This document shows positions 34,577 to 46,052 of a stretch of DNA of 57,210 nt, piece after piece. Origin of the DNA: an uncultured Synergistales bacterium (GTDB lineage Bacteria; Synergistota; Synergistia; Synergistales; Aminobacteriaceae). The DNA lies in assembly GCA_905233215.1 (NCBI GenBank), contig CAJODC010000008.1:1-57210 (forward strand), read 5' to 3'. The translations under genes and the position numbers were made by a program. How positions within the stretch are numbered: position 1 is the stretch's first letter; every line of letters starts with the position of its first letter. The notes below the pieces were generated by a model, which saw nothing but the letters and a program-made list of their open reading frames with translations, had not been told where the DNA came from and made no database searches.

Positions 34577-35115
34577 TTGATTACGCCTCCATGCTGTAAT
34601 AATATCACGCGAGTGTCATCTATGCTTGCCGAAGGTGTAATCAGTGAAAATTCTCCGTCATTGATTGACAACCCCTCAGGGAATGTGAATGTATTATTTT
34701 TTTCCTGCCACGTTAATTTCGGGCTTGAAAGCTGCCATGTTCTGTCGTTTTCGTTGAGTGAGCCTGTCAAATTTGAGATGCTTGCTTTTTTTTCGTCATT
34801 TGAGTAAGTTCCGGAGTGTCCAAAAAAAATCCATTGTCCTCTGTCATTGCTGAGTATGCGTTTTATGTCGACAGAAAGGAAATTTATTGCTTTGTCCCGC
34901 TGTTCAAGGTAAGGGAGTCTGACCTGCCATAAATCGCCTGAAATGACACGTGAGAATCTGATATTTTCCATGACGACTGCGGGCATGTTGAGTAAATTTT
35001 CGCGTAGGAGGTCAACGTCAAGATTTATATCACTGACGGCATATTTCACGAGAACGGATATACCGACGATGAGCAGATAGAGCAGTAATTTTTTGGGAGT
35101 GAATAATTTTTTCAT
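34552..35115 (-). CDS. lptC: LptC-like LPS export protein
   Basis: 187 residues with an N-terminal membrane anchor (LLLYLLIVGISVLVKYAV) and a soluble periplasmic part with the LptC/OstA-like strand pattern: NIRFSRVISGDLWQVRLPYLE, FFGHSGTYSNDEKKASISNLTG, FTFPEGLSINDGEFSLITPSA. LptC links the inner-membrane LptBFG pump to the LptA bridge. Sequence conservation in LptC is low, so the call leans on the layout and on the 25-base overlap with lptD. lptA and lptB are not in this window. Confidence 0.65.
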   Translation of the reverse strand: MKKLFTPKKLLLYLLIVGISVLVKYAVSDINLDVDLLRENLLNMPAVVMENIRFSRVISGDLWQVRLPYLEQRDKAINFLSVDIKRILSNDRGQWIFFGHSGTYSNDEKKASISNLTGSLNENDRTWQLSSPKLTWQEKNNTFTFPEGLSINDGEFSLITPSASIDDTRVILLQHGGVIKWSKPLKH

Positions 35116-35124
35116 GGCCGGATT

Positions 35125-35385
35125 TTACAGACCTTCGAGAAATTCATCTAGCGTTAAATAATCGCCGTTCCGAAAATCTCTGTAGCTTTCTTTAAGCTGA
35201 TTCTTCTCATCTTCGGTCAACGGAGCGTCAGCCCAATCATCATCGTCATCATCTTTACGTGACCACACGAGATAGTCAGCGTATCTTGCGAGTTCATCAA
35301 GCTCATAGTCTGTCAATAAGGGTATTTTCATATCCAAAACAACATTGCCTGTTTTCACTGTGTGTTCATTCACCGCTGTAGTCAT
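35125..35385 (-). CDS. Small acidic protein, function unknown (orphan antitoxin-like)
   Basis: 86 residues with a strong ribosome site (AAGGAGG). It is acidic, with a run of six Asp (KDDDDDDWADAPLTEDEK) and the C-terminal pattern FRNGDYLTLDEFLEGL. This ending resembles small antitoxin or addiction-module proteins in which a tail ending in a D/E-E-[FL]-L helix wraps a toxin, but no RelE- or PIN-like partner lies next to it. It sits 9 bases upstream of lptC in the same orientation. Function unknown; no membrane segment. Confidence 0.6.
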   Translation of the reverse strand: MTTAVNEHTVKTGNVVLDMKIPLLTDYELDELARYADYLVWSRKDDDDDDWADAPLTEDEKNQLKESYRDFRNGDYLTLDEFLEGL

Positions 35386-35417
35386 CGTTAGTCCTCCTTG
35401 TTGAATTTGCGTTTATA

Positions 35418-36551
35418 TTACCACACAACACGCCACGATGACCCTTCACGGGTAACTCCGATAGTCCTCGTTGATACCGATCTGAATATCAGCGTCTTGT
35501 GTGTCGTGATGATCTTCGCTCTTTCATCGCCGAGCCAGTCAATTCTCACATCTCCGCCCTTAATCCCGGCTCGTATGTCCGAAGCCTTCGCTGCTTCCTT
35601 AGCGAAATTTTCACGTGACAAAATCTTTTTCGACCCTTCCGACAACATGTCATACATCTCGCCGTAAGAGCCTTCCGCCCAGAAGTTCATGAACCTCCGA
35701 AGAACGCTCTCACGGCTCACGTAAGCGTTGTCAATGTTGCTCTGACGCTGTGGCGGTGATGCCTGAACAGGGGCTGACTCTTTCGGCTTCTCGCTGCCTC
35801 GTTCCTTCACTGACTTCACGAAGTCGGCCATGTCGCTTGACTCTTGCTGGAATATCGGCGTTATCGGTCTCGGCGGAATCGCTGGCGGTGGAGGCGGAAC
35901 GGGCGTTTGCTTTTTCGACGGGATAACTGGAGGCTGTTTTCTCGGCTGACGCTTCGGTACATTCACAACAACAACATCAGGCTTCTTCTGTTCCTGCGGT
36001 GCTTCTGACGGTGAAAACGAAAATATCCTCTCGCCCCGTCCCATTCCTTTGAGCGAGATGACATAATCTTTGTTTGACTGTTTCGGGAAAAACACGAGTC
36101 CCTGAACGACTCCTGCTGAAGGGTTATCGAGTGTTCCATCATAGGCTGAAGGCTTGACACGCTCGCCGGTCGCGGAAAGCAACGATACATTATCTTTGAC
36201 TGGACTCAGGTTGACGGGTCTAGCTCCAAATGAGTAAATGCTGACAAGAAATGTCTCGGAATTTTTCAGCCTCAGTTCTGACACAAAATTTTCCCTGAAA
36301 CGTTCCTGTTCAGACTCGCTCATTCCCGATCGCATTGCTTCAGCTTCAGCCCAAACAGAAGCGAGTTCCTCCGGGTAATGGACGACCCAAACGAAGCAAT
36401 CCTGTCCCCAGTGAGTGCTTGTCCATCGTTCGAGTATTCCTATAGTCTTATCGTAAGGACTCATTTCGGCGCAAAGTCCGGCACATGAAAACGCAAAAAA
36501 AATACCCGCCGTCAATATGGCGAGTAATAATTTTCTTCTGCTAATTAACAT
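35418..36551 (-). CDS. Secreted protein with proline-rich linker, function unknown
   Basis: About 377 residues from the ATG at 36551, which overlaps the stop of the upstream gene; a TTG seven codons further up is the alternative. A signal peptide (LLLAILTAGIFFAFSCAGLCA) is followed by a domain of about 150 residues (LERWTSTHWGQDCFVWVVHY onward). A Pro/Lys-rich linker (TPVPPPPPAIPPRPITP) spans about residues 200-240. The C-terminal domain of about 110 residues (VLRRFMNFWAEGSYGEMYDM, SEGSKKILSRENFAKEA) has the shape of an NTF2-like fold. I do not recognise the family. It is in the operon between pyrG and lptC, so an envelope role is plausible. Confidence 0.65.
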   Translation of the reverse strand: MLISRRKLLLAILTAGIFFAFSCAGLCAEMSPYDKTIGILERWTSTHWGQDCFVWVVHYPEELASVWAEAEAMRSGMSESEQERFRENFVSELRLKNSETFLVSIYSFGARPVNLSPVKDNVSLLSATGERVKPSAYDGTLDNPSAGVVQGLVFFPKQSNKDYVISLKGMGRGERIFSFSPSEAPQEQKKPDVVVVNVPKRQPRKQPPVIPSKKQTPVPPPPPAIPPRPITPIFQQESSDMADFVKSVKERGSEKPKESAPVQASPPQRQSNIDNAYVSRESVLRRFMNFWAEGSYGEMYDMLSEGSKKILSRENFAKEAAKASDIRAGIKGGDVRIDWLGDERAKIITTHKTLIFRSVSTRTIGVTREGSSWRVVW

Positions 36552-37692
36552 TTTGTTCGGGAGGGAGTTCAAAATCTCCTGTGTTGCTTGTGGGCGTTCC
36601 GTAACTGTTTCTGTTGAATACGTCCCCTTTGATTATCGTATCACGGTCAGGATTGTATGACGTTCCCTGATCTTCGGGCTTCTTCGGAGGTGTCGTTGTG
36701 ATTGAGTTCGATGTCTGGAGGCTGATCGGTATCGGGTAAGCCGACACTGTGCAATCGCCGGAAGTCTCAACGAAAGTTACCGACCCTGCCGGAATTTTTA
36801 TCGAGTTTCCGCGAATGAACACGCCGCTGACCAGTCCTACAGGTCCGAGAAGAGCCGCACCAGCGATACTTATGGCACCAGCTCCAACGATTGCTCCCTC
36901 GCCTCTGTCGCCAGCCCTGCGAGCCTCTTTGATTGCGGCCTGAGCTGCATTGCCGACCCACACTTGAGGTCTTTGAGGTCCGAGAGGCTTCAATTCGTTG
37001 AATGACAATCTCACTTCACCGGGTACGCCGAACATTCCCGGACGCTTCACCGCTCTTACTTCGGTCAACAAAAGAGAGCCAGCCGGAGCGACTAAATTTT
37101 GGTTGACGATGAGATCGTTCGTCAATTCGAGTCTCACGAAATCACCAGCCTTTGACTTTGCCGGGCTAAGTTCGTCCATAAAACGGAACTTCATCGGAAT
37201 GTTGGCAGGAAGCGTAACGGGCTGTGCTGTAACAGGATCCATCACCAGAGTCGCTAACAGACTTTCGACTCTCATGACGATCGGGTTGCCAGCTCTTGAC
37301 GCACCAGTCAGGTTAGTTTCGAGAGTTTCGAGACGTTTAGCGGCAGGTTCGGAGGCTTTAATCTTTTTGTCTACCACCCATTCAGCGACACCGAGCTTGA
37401 ACATCATCGAGGGCTGTTCATCAGTGCCGACATCAAGAAAGTTCAATATAGCCGCGTGCCTTTCAGCGATAGTTCCGGGCAGGCTTCTTCCGAATAAATC
37501 CTCTTCAACCTTAGCGAGCCTCTCAATCAATCCTCCCTGAGAGGTGTAACCGTAAATTATCTGCTCAATCTGTCCCATCATCTGACGAGATGAACCTGAA
37601 TTTAGCTCAGGGTCTGGAACAGCCTCCGAAGCGAAAGAAGCGCAAGCTGTCAACAAAAAAATCAACAGCGTAAAAATTCTTACAGCCTTCAT
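36541..37692 (-). CDS. Secreted protein of unknown function with glycine-zipper segment
   Basis: 383 residues. The signal peptide (IFTLLIFLLTACASFA) contains a possible lipobox-like LLTAC, so it may be a lipoprotein. The N-terminal half is helical (MMGQIEQIIYGYTSQGGLIER, in parts). The middle has a strand-rich part with SKAGDFVRLELTNDLIVNQ. A glycine/alanine-rich hydrophobic stretch (GEGAIVGAGAISIAGAALLG) follows, like glycine-zipper segments that insert in or cross membranes. The C-terminal tail is polar, Pro/Thr-rich. AAAGGAGG inside the pyrG end precedes the ATG. Not recognised; likely an envelope protein co-expressed with the gene downstream. Confidence 0.65.
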   Translation of the reverse strand: MKAVRIFTLLIFLLTACASFASEAVPDPELNSGSSRQMMGQIEQIIYGYTSQGGLIERLAKVEEDLFGRSLPGTIAERHAAILNFLDVGTDEQPSMMFKLGVAEWVVDKKIKASEPAAKRLETLETNLTGASRAGNPIVMRVESLLATLVMDPVTAQPVTLPANIPMKFRFMDELSPAKSKAGDFVRLELTNDLIVNQNLVAPAGSLLLTEVRAVKRPGMFGVPGEVRLSFNELKPLGPQRPQVWVGNAAQAAIKEARRAGDRGEGAIVGAGAISIAGAALLGPVGLVSGVFIRGNSIKIPAGSVTFVETSGDCTVSAYPIPISLQTSNSITTTPPKKPEDQGTSYNPDRDTIIKGDVFNRNSYGTPTSNTGDFELPPEQNVN

Positions 37693-37695
37693 AAA

Positions 37696-40882
<3,187 letters not shown>

Positions 40883-40969
40883 AAAATATTCCTCCCGACT
40901 TGCCGCTCAATTACGTAACCTACGACACGAAATTTTTGATACATCTAATAAATTGTAAAATCAAGTTTG

Positions 40970-41062
40970 GCCGATAAGTATTATAACATAATTAACAATA
41001 AGATAAAGTACTTACGAGAGATTAAATCCTTTTCCTAACTCGATTGCGGCTATTATAACACA
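40970..41062 (-). promoter_or_regulatory. Two extended -10 promoter elements upstream of the LysM/M23 gene
   Basis: Reading the minus strand, TGTTATAAT occurs twice in the A/T-rich 196-base gap before the LysM/M23 gene: near 40980-40990 and near 41050-41060. Both fit the TGnTATAAT extended -10. No clear -35 for either. Confidence 0.4.
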
Positions 41063-41078
41063 GCAGAAAATCAGGTAT

Positions 41079-41558
41079 TCAGCGGATTTTCGTATTATTC
41101 TCATCAGCAATCCATGTATGCCAAACTTTTCTGAGACGGTCAGATAAACGCCTCGTTAATATTGACGATGTCCCTGCGCTGCATACTGAAACTGCAACGG
41201 TTCCCGAATTTATCATTGAGGGGAAAAAGAAATCGCATTCTTCCTGACAGTCAGAAATATTCACCGGTATCAATTTCGCTTTTGCCGTCCGGTAAACAAG
41301 ATGATTTGTTTCACGGTTATCAGTAGCTGAAACGATGAGAGATAAATCGTCCGTGATGTCATCGGGCGTGAATGATTTGATGATTCTGAGAGCCTCTTTG
41401 GGGAAATCATCGCTGAATTTTTCGCTCACTGCTTTTACTTCAGCACCGCAGCGAATCAGAGTGTCAGCTCTTCTTGATGCCACTTTTCCGCCTCCTATCA
41501 CCAAAACTTTTTTGCCAATCAAATTTATCATCATCGGGAAAAATGGGTAGCTGTTCAT
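41079..41558 (-). CDS. Precorrin-2 dehydrogenase (siroheme synthase N-terminal domain)
   Basis: 159 residues, a single-domain Met8/SirC/CysG-N type protein. It oxidises precorrin-2 to sirohydrochlorin with NAD. The Rossmann motif is clear (VLVIGGGKVASRRADTLIRCGA), followed by SLIVSATDNRETNHLVY, PVNISDCQEECDFFFPSMI and VAVSVCSAGTSSILTRRLSD. Single-domain forms usually work beside separate methyltransferases in siroheme or cobalamin synthesis, which are not in view. The ATG at 41558 has GGCGGAG upstream. Divergent from the secreted gene at 41619. Confidence 0.9.
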   Translation of the reverse strand: MNSYPFFPMMINLIGKKVLVIGGGKVASRRADTLIRCGAEVKAVSEKFSDDFPKEALRIIKSFTPDDITDDLSLIVSATDNRETNHLVYRTAKAKLIPVNISDCQEECDFFFPSMINSGTVAVSVCSAGTSSILTRRLSDRLRKVWHTWIADENNTKIR

Positions 41559-41618
41559 TTTTGACTCCGCCTTTCCTGTATAATTCGAGTAAATATTTTC
41601 ACAGGGAGTGCATAAATT

Positions 41619-41963
41619 TTGAAGAGAGCTTTTGCTGTCGCCGTTATTATAGTGATGATCCTTTCAGGAATCGGCGAGGCTGTGATAAGAGACGGAGCCA
41701 TTCGAGGCAAAAATGGTCTGTCTTTCAGCGCAATATCTTACACCTTCAAGGGACTCAGCGTTACAGTCAGAAACAGCACGAAGTATAACGTGAATTTCGG
41801 AGGGACGATGATTTTTCTCGACAGGAATTATCGTGTCATCGCTAAGGCTGAAATATTGTCGGCAAAAATTAAACGTCATTCATCAAGACGCTACAACGGT
41901 TTCTTCAGTTATGGCTCTGGCGAGAATGCCAAGAACGCAACATATTTAGAATGGGAGTTTTGA
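41619..41963 (+). CDS. Small secreted protein, function unknown
   Basis: 114 residues from a TTG at 41619 (AGGGAG nine bases upstream). A signal peptide (KRAFAVAVIIVMILSGIGEA) is followed by a roughly 90-residue strand-rich domain (SAISYTFKGLSVTVRNSTKY, VNFGGTMIFLDRNYRVIAKA), resembling an immunoglobulin-like or FxLYD-type fold that supports extracellular interaction. Not recognised with confidence. It overlaps the following secreted gene by a few bases when the longer start of that gene is used. Confidence 0.6.
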   Translation: MKRAFAVAVIIVMILSGIGEAVIRDGAIRGKNGLSFSAISYTFKGLSVTVRNSTKYNVNFGGTMIFLDRNYRVIAKAEILSAKIKRHSSRRYNGFFSYGSGENAKNATYLEWEF

Positions 41964-41968
41964 TAGCA

Positions 41969-42499
41969 ATGAGGAAAATTTTGTATTCACTTTTGTTGTG
42001 TCTTTTGTTGACCGGAGAAGCAATTTCAGCGTCAAACAGTTCAGAAGCGTTCTTATCGCTTCCATTCGGACACCCTTACGCAAGAGTCCAAAAGAGAATG
42101 GAGAACAGCGGCGCAAAAGTTTTGACACCAAGAAAAGACTCGCTCACTATGGAAGGTATGTTCGAGAGTTATCCGGCAACGTTCATATTCGGTTTTCACA
42201 AGAACAAAATCATGAACACAAAATCATTGTACCTTCAGAGCATGGGCAACGCTGAGTATGACCAAAAGTTTTATGAGGCACTCCAAAAGGGCATGAACGC
42301 ATCTTACGGCAAAACTCAGGAAACCCCGACCGCTAACACAAGGTCAGCAGGCAAAATCATGCTCAAAAATGTTTGGACTCCTGACAGGTACACCACCATC
42401 ACTCTAACGTATAACCCCGAAATGTCAAAAAGATTCCCCGGCAGCTCAATCAACAGCAAATTCATTCAGTTGATATACAAATATGACAAATGGGACTGA
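41969..42499 (+). CDS. Secreted protein, function unknown
   Basis: About 176 residues from the ATG at 41969 (MRKILYSLLLCLLL), six codons inside a longer frame. The signal peptide ends near ISA. The mature part (SLPFGHPYARVQKRMENSGA, ATFIFGFHKNKIMNTKSLYL, YDQKFYEALQKGMNASYG) looks like a small alpha/beta domain of a kind seen in many bacterial periplasmic proteins that begin with a PFG-motif. No catalytic motif is visible. The gene is paired with the secreted protein upstream and ends just before the fapR promoter. Confidence 0.6.
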   Translation: MRKILYSLLLCLLLTGEAISASNSSEAFLSLPFGHPYARVQKRMENSGAKVLTPRKDSLTMEGMFESYPATFIFGFHKNKIMNTKSLYLQSMGNAEYDQKFYEALQKGMNASYGKTQETPTANTRSAGKIMLKNVWTPDRYTTITLTYNPEMSKRFPGSSINSKFIQLIYKYDKWD

Positions 42500-42501
42500 G
42501 C

Positions 42502-42530
42502 TTGACGAAAATAACAAGGGCAAATATACT
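42502..42530 (+). promoter_or_regulatory. Promoter for the fapR fatty-acid operon
   Basis: TTGACG (42502-42507), exactly 17 bases, TATACT (42525-42530), three bases after the upstream stop and 39 bases before the fapR start. I do not see a clear copy of the Bacillus FapR box. Confidence 0.65.
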
Positions 42531-42568
42531 TTGCGAAATTTATTTTTACGGCGAGGTATTATTATCAG

Positions 42569-43144
42569 GTGCTAAAAGATAAGTCAGACCGAAAAATACG
42601 GCAGTACAAACTCTCAAAAATCATAGAAAAAAATCCAATGATTACTGATAATGAGTTGGCTTTACAGCTTGATGTAAGTGTGTCGACTGTAAGGCTTGAC
42701 CGTGCGCTTATGGGAGTCCCTGAGCTTCGTGAACGCATTAAATCTATGGCTCAGAACGCTATGAGCAAGCTGCAAAGCCTCAGCCCCAGTGAAGTAATCG
42801 GCGACCTTCTTGAACTTGAACCGGGAAAATATGCCCTCTCCGTTTTGCGAACAGCTAAGAATATGGCCTTCAATTTCACTGACATAGTAAGCGATAATTA
42901 CGTTTACTCTCAGGCCGGTTCAATCGCTGTTGCTGCCATAAACGCCGCTAAAGTCGTAATCGAGTCGATGCGCGGTCATTACAGGGGTCATGCTCATGTC
43001 GGCGACATTCTCGTGGCAAGAGCCAAAGTAGGCGTGAATCATGAAGGCAAAAAAATAGTCAGCGTAAGAACAAAAGCTGGAGACAAAGAAATTTTTGTCG
43101 GACGCTTCATCATCGAAGTTCTTGAACAGGAAGCAGGTGAATGA
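42569..43144 (+). CDS. fapR: FapR-type transcription factor of fatty acid biosynthesis
   Basis: 191 residues. An N-terminal DeoR-like helix-turn-helix (ITDNELALQLDVSVSTVRLDR, in parts) precedes a C-terminal hotdog domain (YVYSQAGSIAVAAINAAKVV, HYRGHAHVGDILVARAKV) that binds malonyl-CoA in known FapR proteins. FapR represses the fab genes and is released by malonyl-CoA, tying lipid synthesis to precursor supply. The start is GTG at 42569. It is first in the operon with plsX and the fab genes, so autoregulation is likely. This is Firmicutes-like regulation in a diderm. Confidence 0.9.
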   Translation: MLKDKSDRKIRQYKLSKIIEKNPMITDNELALQLDVSVSTVRLDRALMGVPELRERIKSMAQNAMSKLQSLSPSEVIGDLLELEPGKYALSVLRTAKNMAFNFTDIVSDNYVYSQAGSIAVAAINAAKVVIESMRGHYRGHAHVGDILVARAKVGVNHEGKKIVSVRTKAGDKEIFVGRFIIEVLEQEAGE

Positions 43145-43148
43145 AACT

Positions 43149-44141
43149 TTGAGCAGAAAAATTACGATAGCACTTGACGCTATGGGAGGTGATAACGCGC
43201 CTGTAGAAATTTGCAAGGGAGCTTACGAGGCCTGCACTCAGTATGAAGACATCGAGATTATTTTGACAGGAGACACTAAACGCATTAACGCCTGTCTCAC
43301 TCCTCATGAACGAATACATTTACAGCAGGCAAGCGAAATTATTGACCCCGATGAACACCCGGCCAACGCTATCCGTAAAAAGAAAGACTCGAGTCTCCGT
43401 GTCGCTATGGAAATGGTCAGGCACGGCGACGCTCAGGGCTGTATCAGCGCAGGCAGTACAGGCGCGATCGTCGCTGGCGGTGTCTTAGTCGTCGGCAGAA
43501 TTGACGGCATCGACAGACCGGCTCTCGGTATACCCGTTCCGTCAACAGGCAACGTCTCATTCATGCTTGATGTCGGCGCAACTGTCAGGTGTAAGCCGGA
43601 AAACCTGTTACAGTTCGCCCTGATGGGCAGTGTTTACTCACGGAAGATTCTCGGCGTTGAGAATCCTCAAGTGAAATTACTCTCAAACGGCAGCGAAGAC
43701 ATTAAAGGCGATGACACTGTATTGGCCGCTAGAGAGCTGATTGAGAGACAGGGAGCTTTGAATTTCGGCGGTTACATCGAGGGCAATGAAGTATTTTTCG
43801 GCAAAGCTGACGTTATCGTTTGCGACGGCTTCAACGGAAATATTGCCTTAAAGCTCGGCGAAGGATTGATACAGGGCTTGAAGTCAATGCTTACTGACGA
43901 GGTGAAAAATTCTCTCATGGCTAAGGCTGGAATACTGCTACTCGCTCCCACCGTCAAAAAATTACTCGCCCGTTTCAACTACGAGAAGTACGGCGGTACA
44001 CCATTGCTCGGCGTTAAAGGAGCAGTGCTGAAGGCTCACGGAAGGTCAAAATCTCCTGCCATAGTCAGCGCAATTTCAGCCGCTAGGAAATTCATAGCCG
44101 AAGACGGTACAGAACAGATTAACAGAGATATAGAGAGGTGA
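43149..44141 (+). CDS. plsX: Phosphate acyltransferase PlsX
   Basis: Makes acyl-phosphate from acyl-ACP for phospholipid synthesis. Visible are IALDAMGGDNAPVEICKGA at the start, AGSTGAIVAGGVLVVGRIDGI, ADVIVCDGFNGNIALKLGEG and KYGGTPLLGVKGAVLKAHG. I place the start at TTG 43149, five bases after the fapR stop, because AGGTGA lies eight bases before it; GTG at 43137 is possible. 330 residues. Second gene of the fapR operon. Confidence 0.95.
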   Translation: MSRKITIALDAMGGDNAPVEICKGAYEACTQYEDIEIILTGDTKRINACLTPHERIHLQQASEIIDPDEHPANAIRKKKDSSLRVAMEMVRHGDAQGCISAGSTGAIVAGGVLVVGRIDGIDRPALGIPVPSTGNVSFMLDVGATVRCKPENLLQFALMGSVYSRKILGVENPQVKLLSNGSEDIKGDDTVLAARELIERQGALNFGGYIEGNEVFFGKADVIVCDGFNGNIALKLGEGLIQGLKSMLTDEVKNSLMAKAGILLLAPTVKKLLARFNYEKYGGTPLLGVKGAVLKAHGRSKSPAIVSAISAARKFIAEDGTEQINRDIER

Positions 44142-44145
44142 AAAG

Positions 44146-45108
44146 ATGACATTACTTAGACAAGACAACAGGGTATGCAGATTACTCGGAACAAAATACC
44201 CAATATTACAGGGCGGAATGGCATGGGTTGCTAACGCCGAACTCGCTTCAGCCGTAAGCAACGCTGGCGGACTCGGTATCATCGCAGCAGCAGCGACTCC
44301 TCCCGACATTCTCGAAAAGGAAATCATCAAGGCAAAAGAATTATTATTACCCGGAAAACCTTTCGGACTGAACATAATGTTGATGTCGCCGACTGCTGAC
44401 AGTGCCCTTGAAGTTGCCGTGAAACACAAAGTCCCGGTCGTAACGACTGGAGCAGGGAGTCCCGGTAAAGTTCTTGAGAGGCTCAAGCCTTTGGGAACGA
44501 TAGTTATTCCCGTTGTGGCATCAGTGGCTCAGGCTCGGAGAGTCGAAAAGCAGGGAGCTGACGCTGTTGTTGCCGAAGGAATGGAGGCAGGCGGTCATAT
44601 CGGCGAACTGACTACGATGGTTTTGACACCGCAAATCTCGCAGGCTCTGAAAATTCCCGTGATATGCGCTGGCGGAGTCGCTGACGGCCGCGGAGTCGTA
44701 GCCGCTTTCGCTCTCGGCGCTGAGGGCGTTCAGGTCGGTACAAGATTCATCTGCTGTGAGGAATGCACGGTTCACCCGAATTATAAGAAGGCCGTTGTTG
44801 ACGCTAGAGACAGATCTACAGCCGTAACAGGTCAGTCTCTCGGACACCCCGTGAGATGTCTACGCAACAAACTCACCGCTGAATTTGAACGTCTTGAGGC
44901 CGAGAACGCTCCGGCTTCTGAGATTGAAGCACTCGGAACAGGCAAGCTCAGAGCAGCAGTCGTTGACGGCGATACTGAATGGGGATCGCTCATGGCCGGA
45001 CAAAGCGCGGCAATGGTGAATGACATTCTGCCGGTGAAAACGATAATCGAAAACATGTTCAGTCAGGCAGAAGAAATCATGTCTCACTTAGGCGAGGTGA
45101 AGAGATGA
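44146..45108 (+). CDS. fabK: Enoyl-ACP reductase II (FMN-dependent)
   Basis: TIM-barrel flavoprotein of the nitronate-monooxygenase superfamily that reduces enoyl-ACP. Typical FabK features are ILQGGMAWVANAELASAVS, GLNIMLMSP, the catalytic His in EGMEAGGHIGELTTM, FMN-phosphate binding ICAGGVADGRGVVAAFALGAEGVQ (in parts) and HPVRCLRNKL. 320 residues. It lies inside the fab operon, so the role is enoyl reduction rather than nitronate oxidation. FabK enzymes are resistant to triclosan, unlike FabI. It overlaps fabD by 4 bases. Confidence 0.94.
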   Translation: MTLLRQDNRVCRLLGTKYPILQGGMAWVANAELASAVSNAGGLGIIAAAATPPDILEKEIIKAKELLLPGKPFGLNIMLMSPTADSALEVAVKHKVPVVTTGAGSPGKVLERLKPLGTIVIPVVASVAQARRVEKQGADAVVAEGMEAGGHIGELTTMVLTPQISQALKIPVICAGGVADGRGVVAAFALGAEGVQVGTRFICCEECTVHPNYKKAVVDARDRSTAVTGQSLGHPVRCLRNKLTAEFERLEAENAPASEIEALGTGKLRAAVVDGDTEWGSLMAGQSAAMVNDILPVKTIIENMFSQAEEIMSHLGEVKR

Positions 45109-46049
45109 GTTACTCGTTAATATTTCCCGGTCAAGGCTCTCAATCTGTCGGAATGGGACGAGAAATTTACGAGGCTTTCCCTGTAGCAAAAGAAATTTTT
45201 GAAGAAGCTGATGACTCTCTGTCGTTCAACCTGACCCGCTTGATGTTCGAGGGCGATGAGGCTGAATTGACGCTCACGAAGAACGCACAGCCAGCAATCA
45301 TGACGGTGAGCATTGCCGCTCTTCGTGTGTTGACTGACGCAATGGGCGCGGAAATTTCACCCGTCTGCATGGCCGGTCATAGTCTCGGAGAATACACAGC
45401 ACTTTGCGCTTCAGGCGTGCTTGATTTCGCCGACGCTGTGAGGCTCGTGAGGGATCGTGGGACTTTCATGCAGGAGGCTGTACCGGCAGGCGCGGGAGGA
45501 ATGGCTGCCCTCATCGGAGCGAGTCATGATGACGCTGTGAAGCTGTGCGAGTCTGTCGCCGTCAACGGTGAAGTGAGTCCGGCGAATTTCAACTGTCCCG
45601 GCCAAGTCGTTATCTCAGGGCTGACAGAGTTTGTCGACAAGGCCATAGAAGGCGCAAAGTCATTCGGAATCAAACGGGCGTTGAAGCTCAGTGTCAGTGC
45701 GCCTTTTCACAGTCAGTACATGAAACCGGCTGCCGAAAAATTACGTGATGAGTTCGCAAAAATTTCGTGGAAGGATTCAAATTTTGACATAATCGCAAAC
45801 GTTGACGCAAAGCCGGTCAGGTCAGCAAAAGAAATTCAATCAAAACTTTACGCTCAGACATTCAGCCCGGTATTGTGGGAAAATTCCGTTTCATTCATGA
45901 TTGACTCGCTCGGTGTCGATTCTTTTTACGAGATCGGAGCTGGCGAAGTTCTTGCAGGTCTGGTCAAAAAATGCCGTAAAGGTATGAACATCTTTTCAGC
46001 GTCAACGCCTGAGAAGCTCGAAGAACTGCGAGCGAAAATCGGAGGCTAA
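45105..46049 (+). CDS. fabD: Malonyl-CoA:ACP transacylase
   Basis: Loads malonyl groups onto AcpP. Motifs are FPGQGSQSVGMG, the nucleophile GHSLGEYTALCASG, the NCPGQVVISG segment and the catalytic His in VSAPFHSQYM. 314 residues, full length. ATG overlaps the fabK stop. Order fabK-fabD-fabG-acpP-fabF matches fab clusters of Clostridia and Synergistota. Confidence 0.96.
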   Translation: MSYSLIFPGQGSQSVGMGREIYEAFPVAKEIFEEADDSLSFNLTRLMFEGDEAELTLTKNAQPAIMTVSIAALRVLTDAMGAEISPVCMAGHSLGEYTALCASGVLDFADAVRLVRDRGTFMQEAVPAGAGGMAALIGASHDDAVKLCESVAVNGEVSPANFNCPGQVVISGLTEFVDKAIEGAKSFGIKRALKLSVSAPFHSQYMKPAAEKLRDEFAKISWKDSNFDIIANVDAKPVRSAKEIQSKLYAQTFSPVLWENSVSFMIDSLGVDSFYEIGAGEVLAGLVKKCRKGMNIFSASTPEKLEELRAKIGG

Positions 46050-46052
46050 ATC

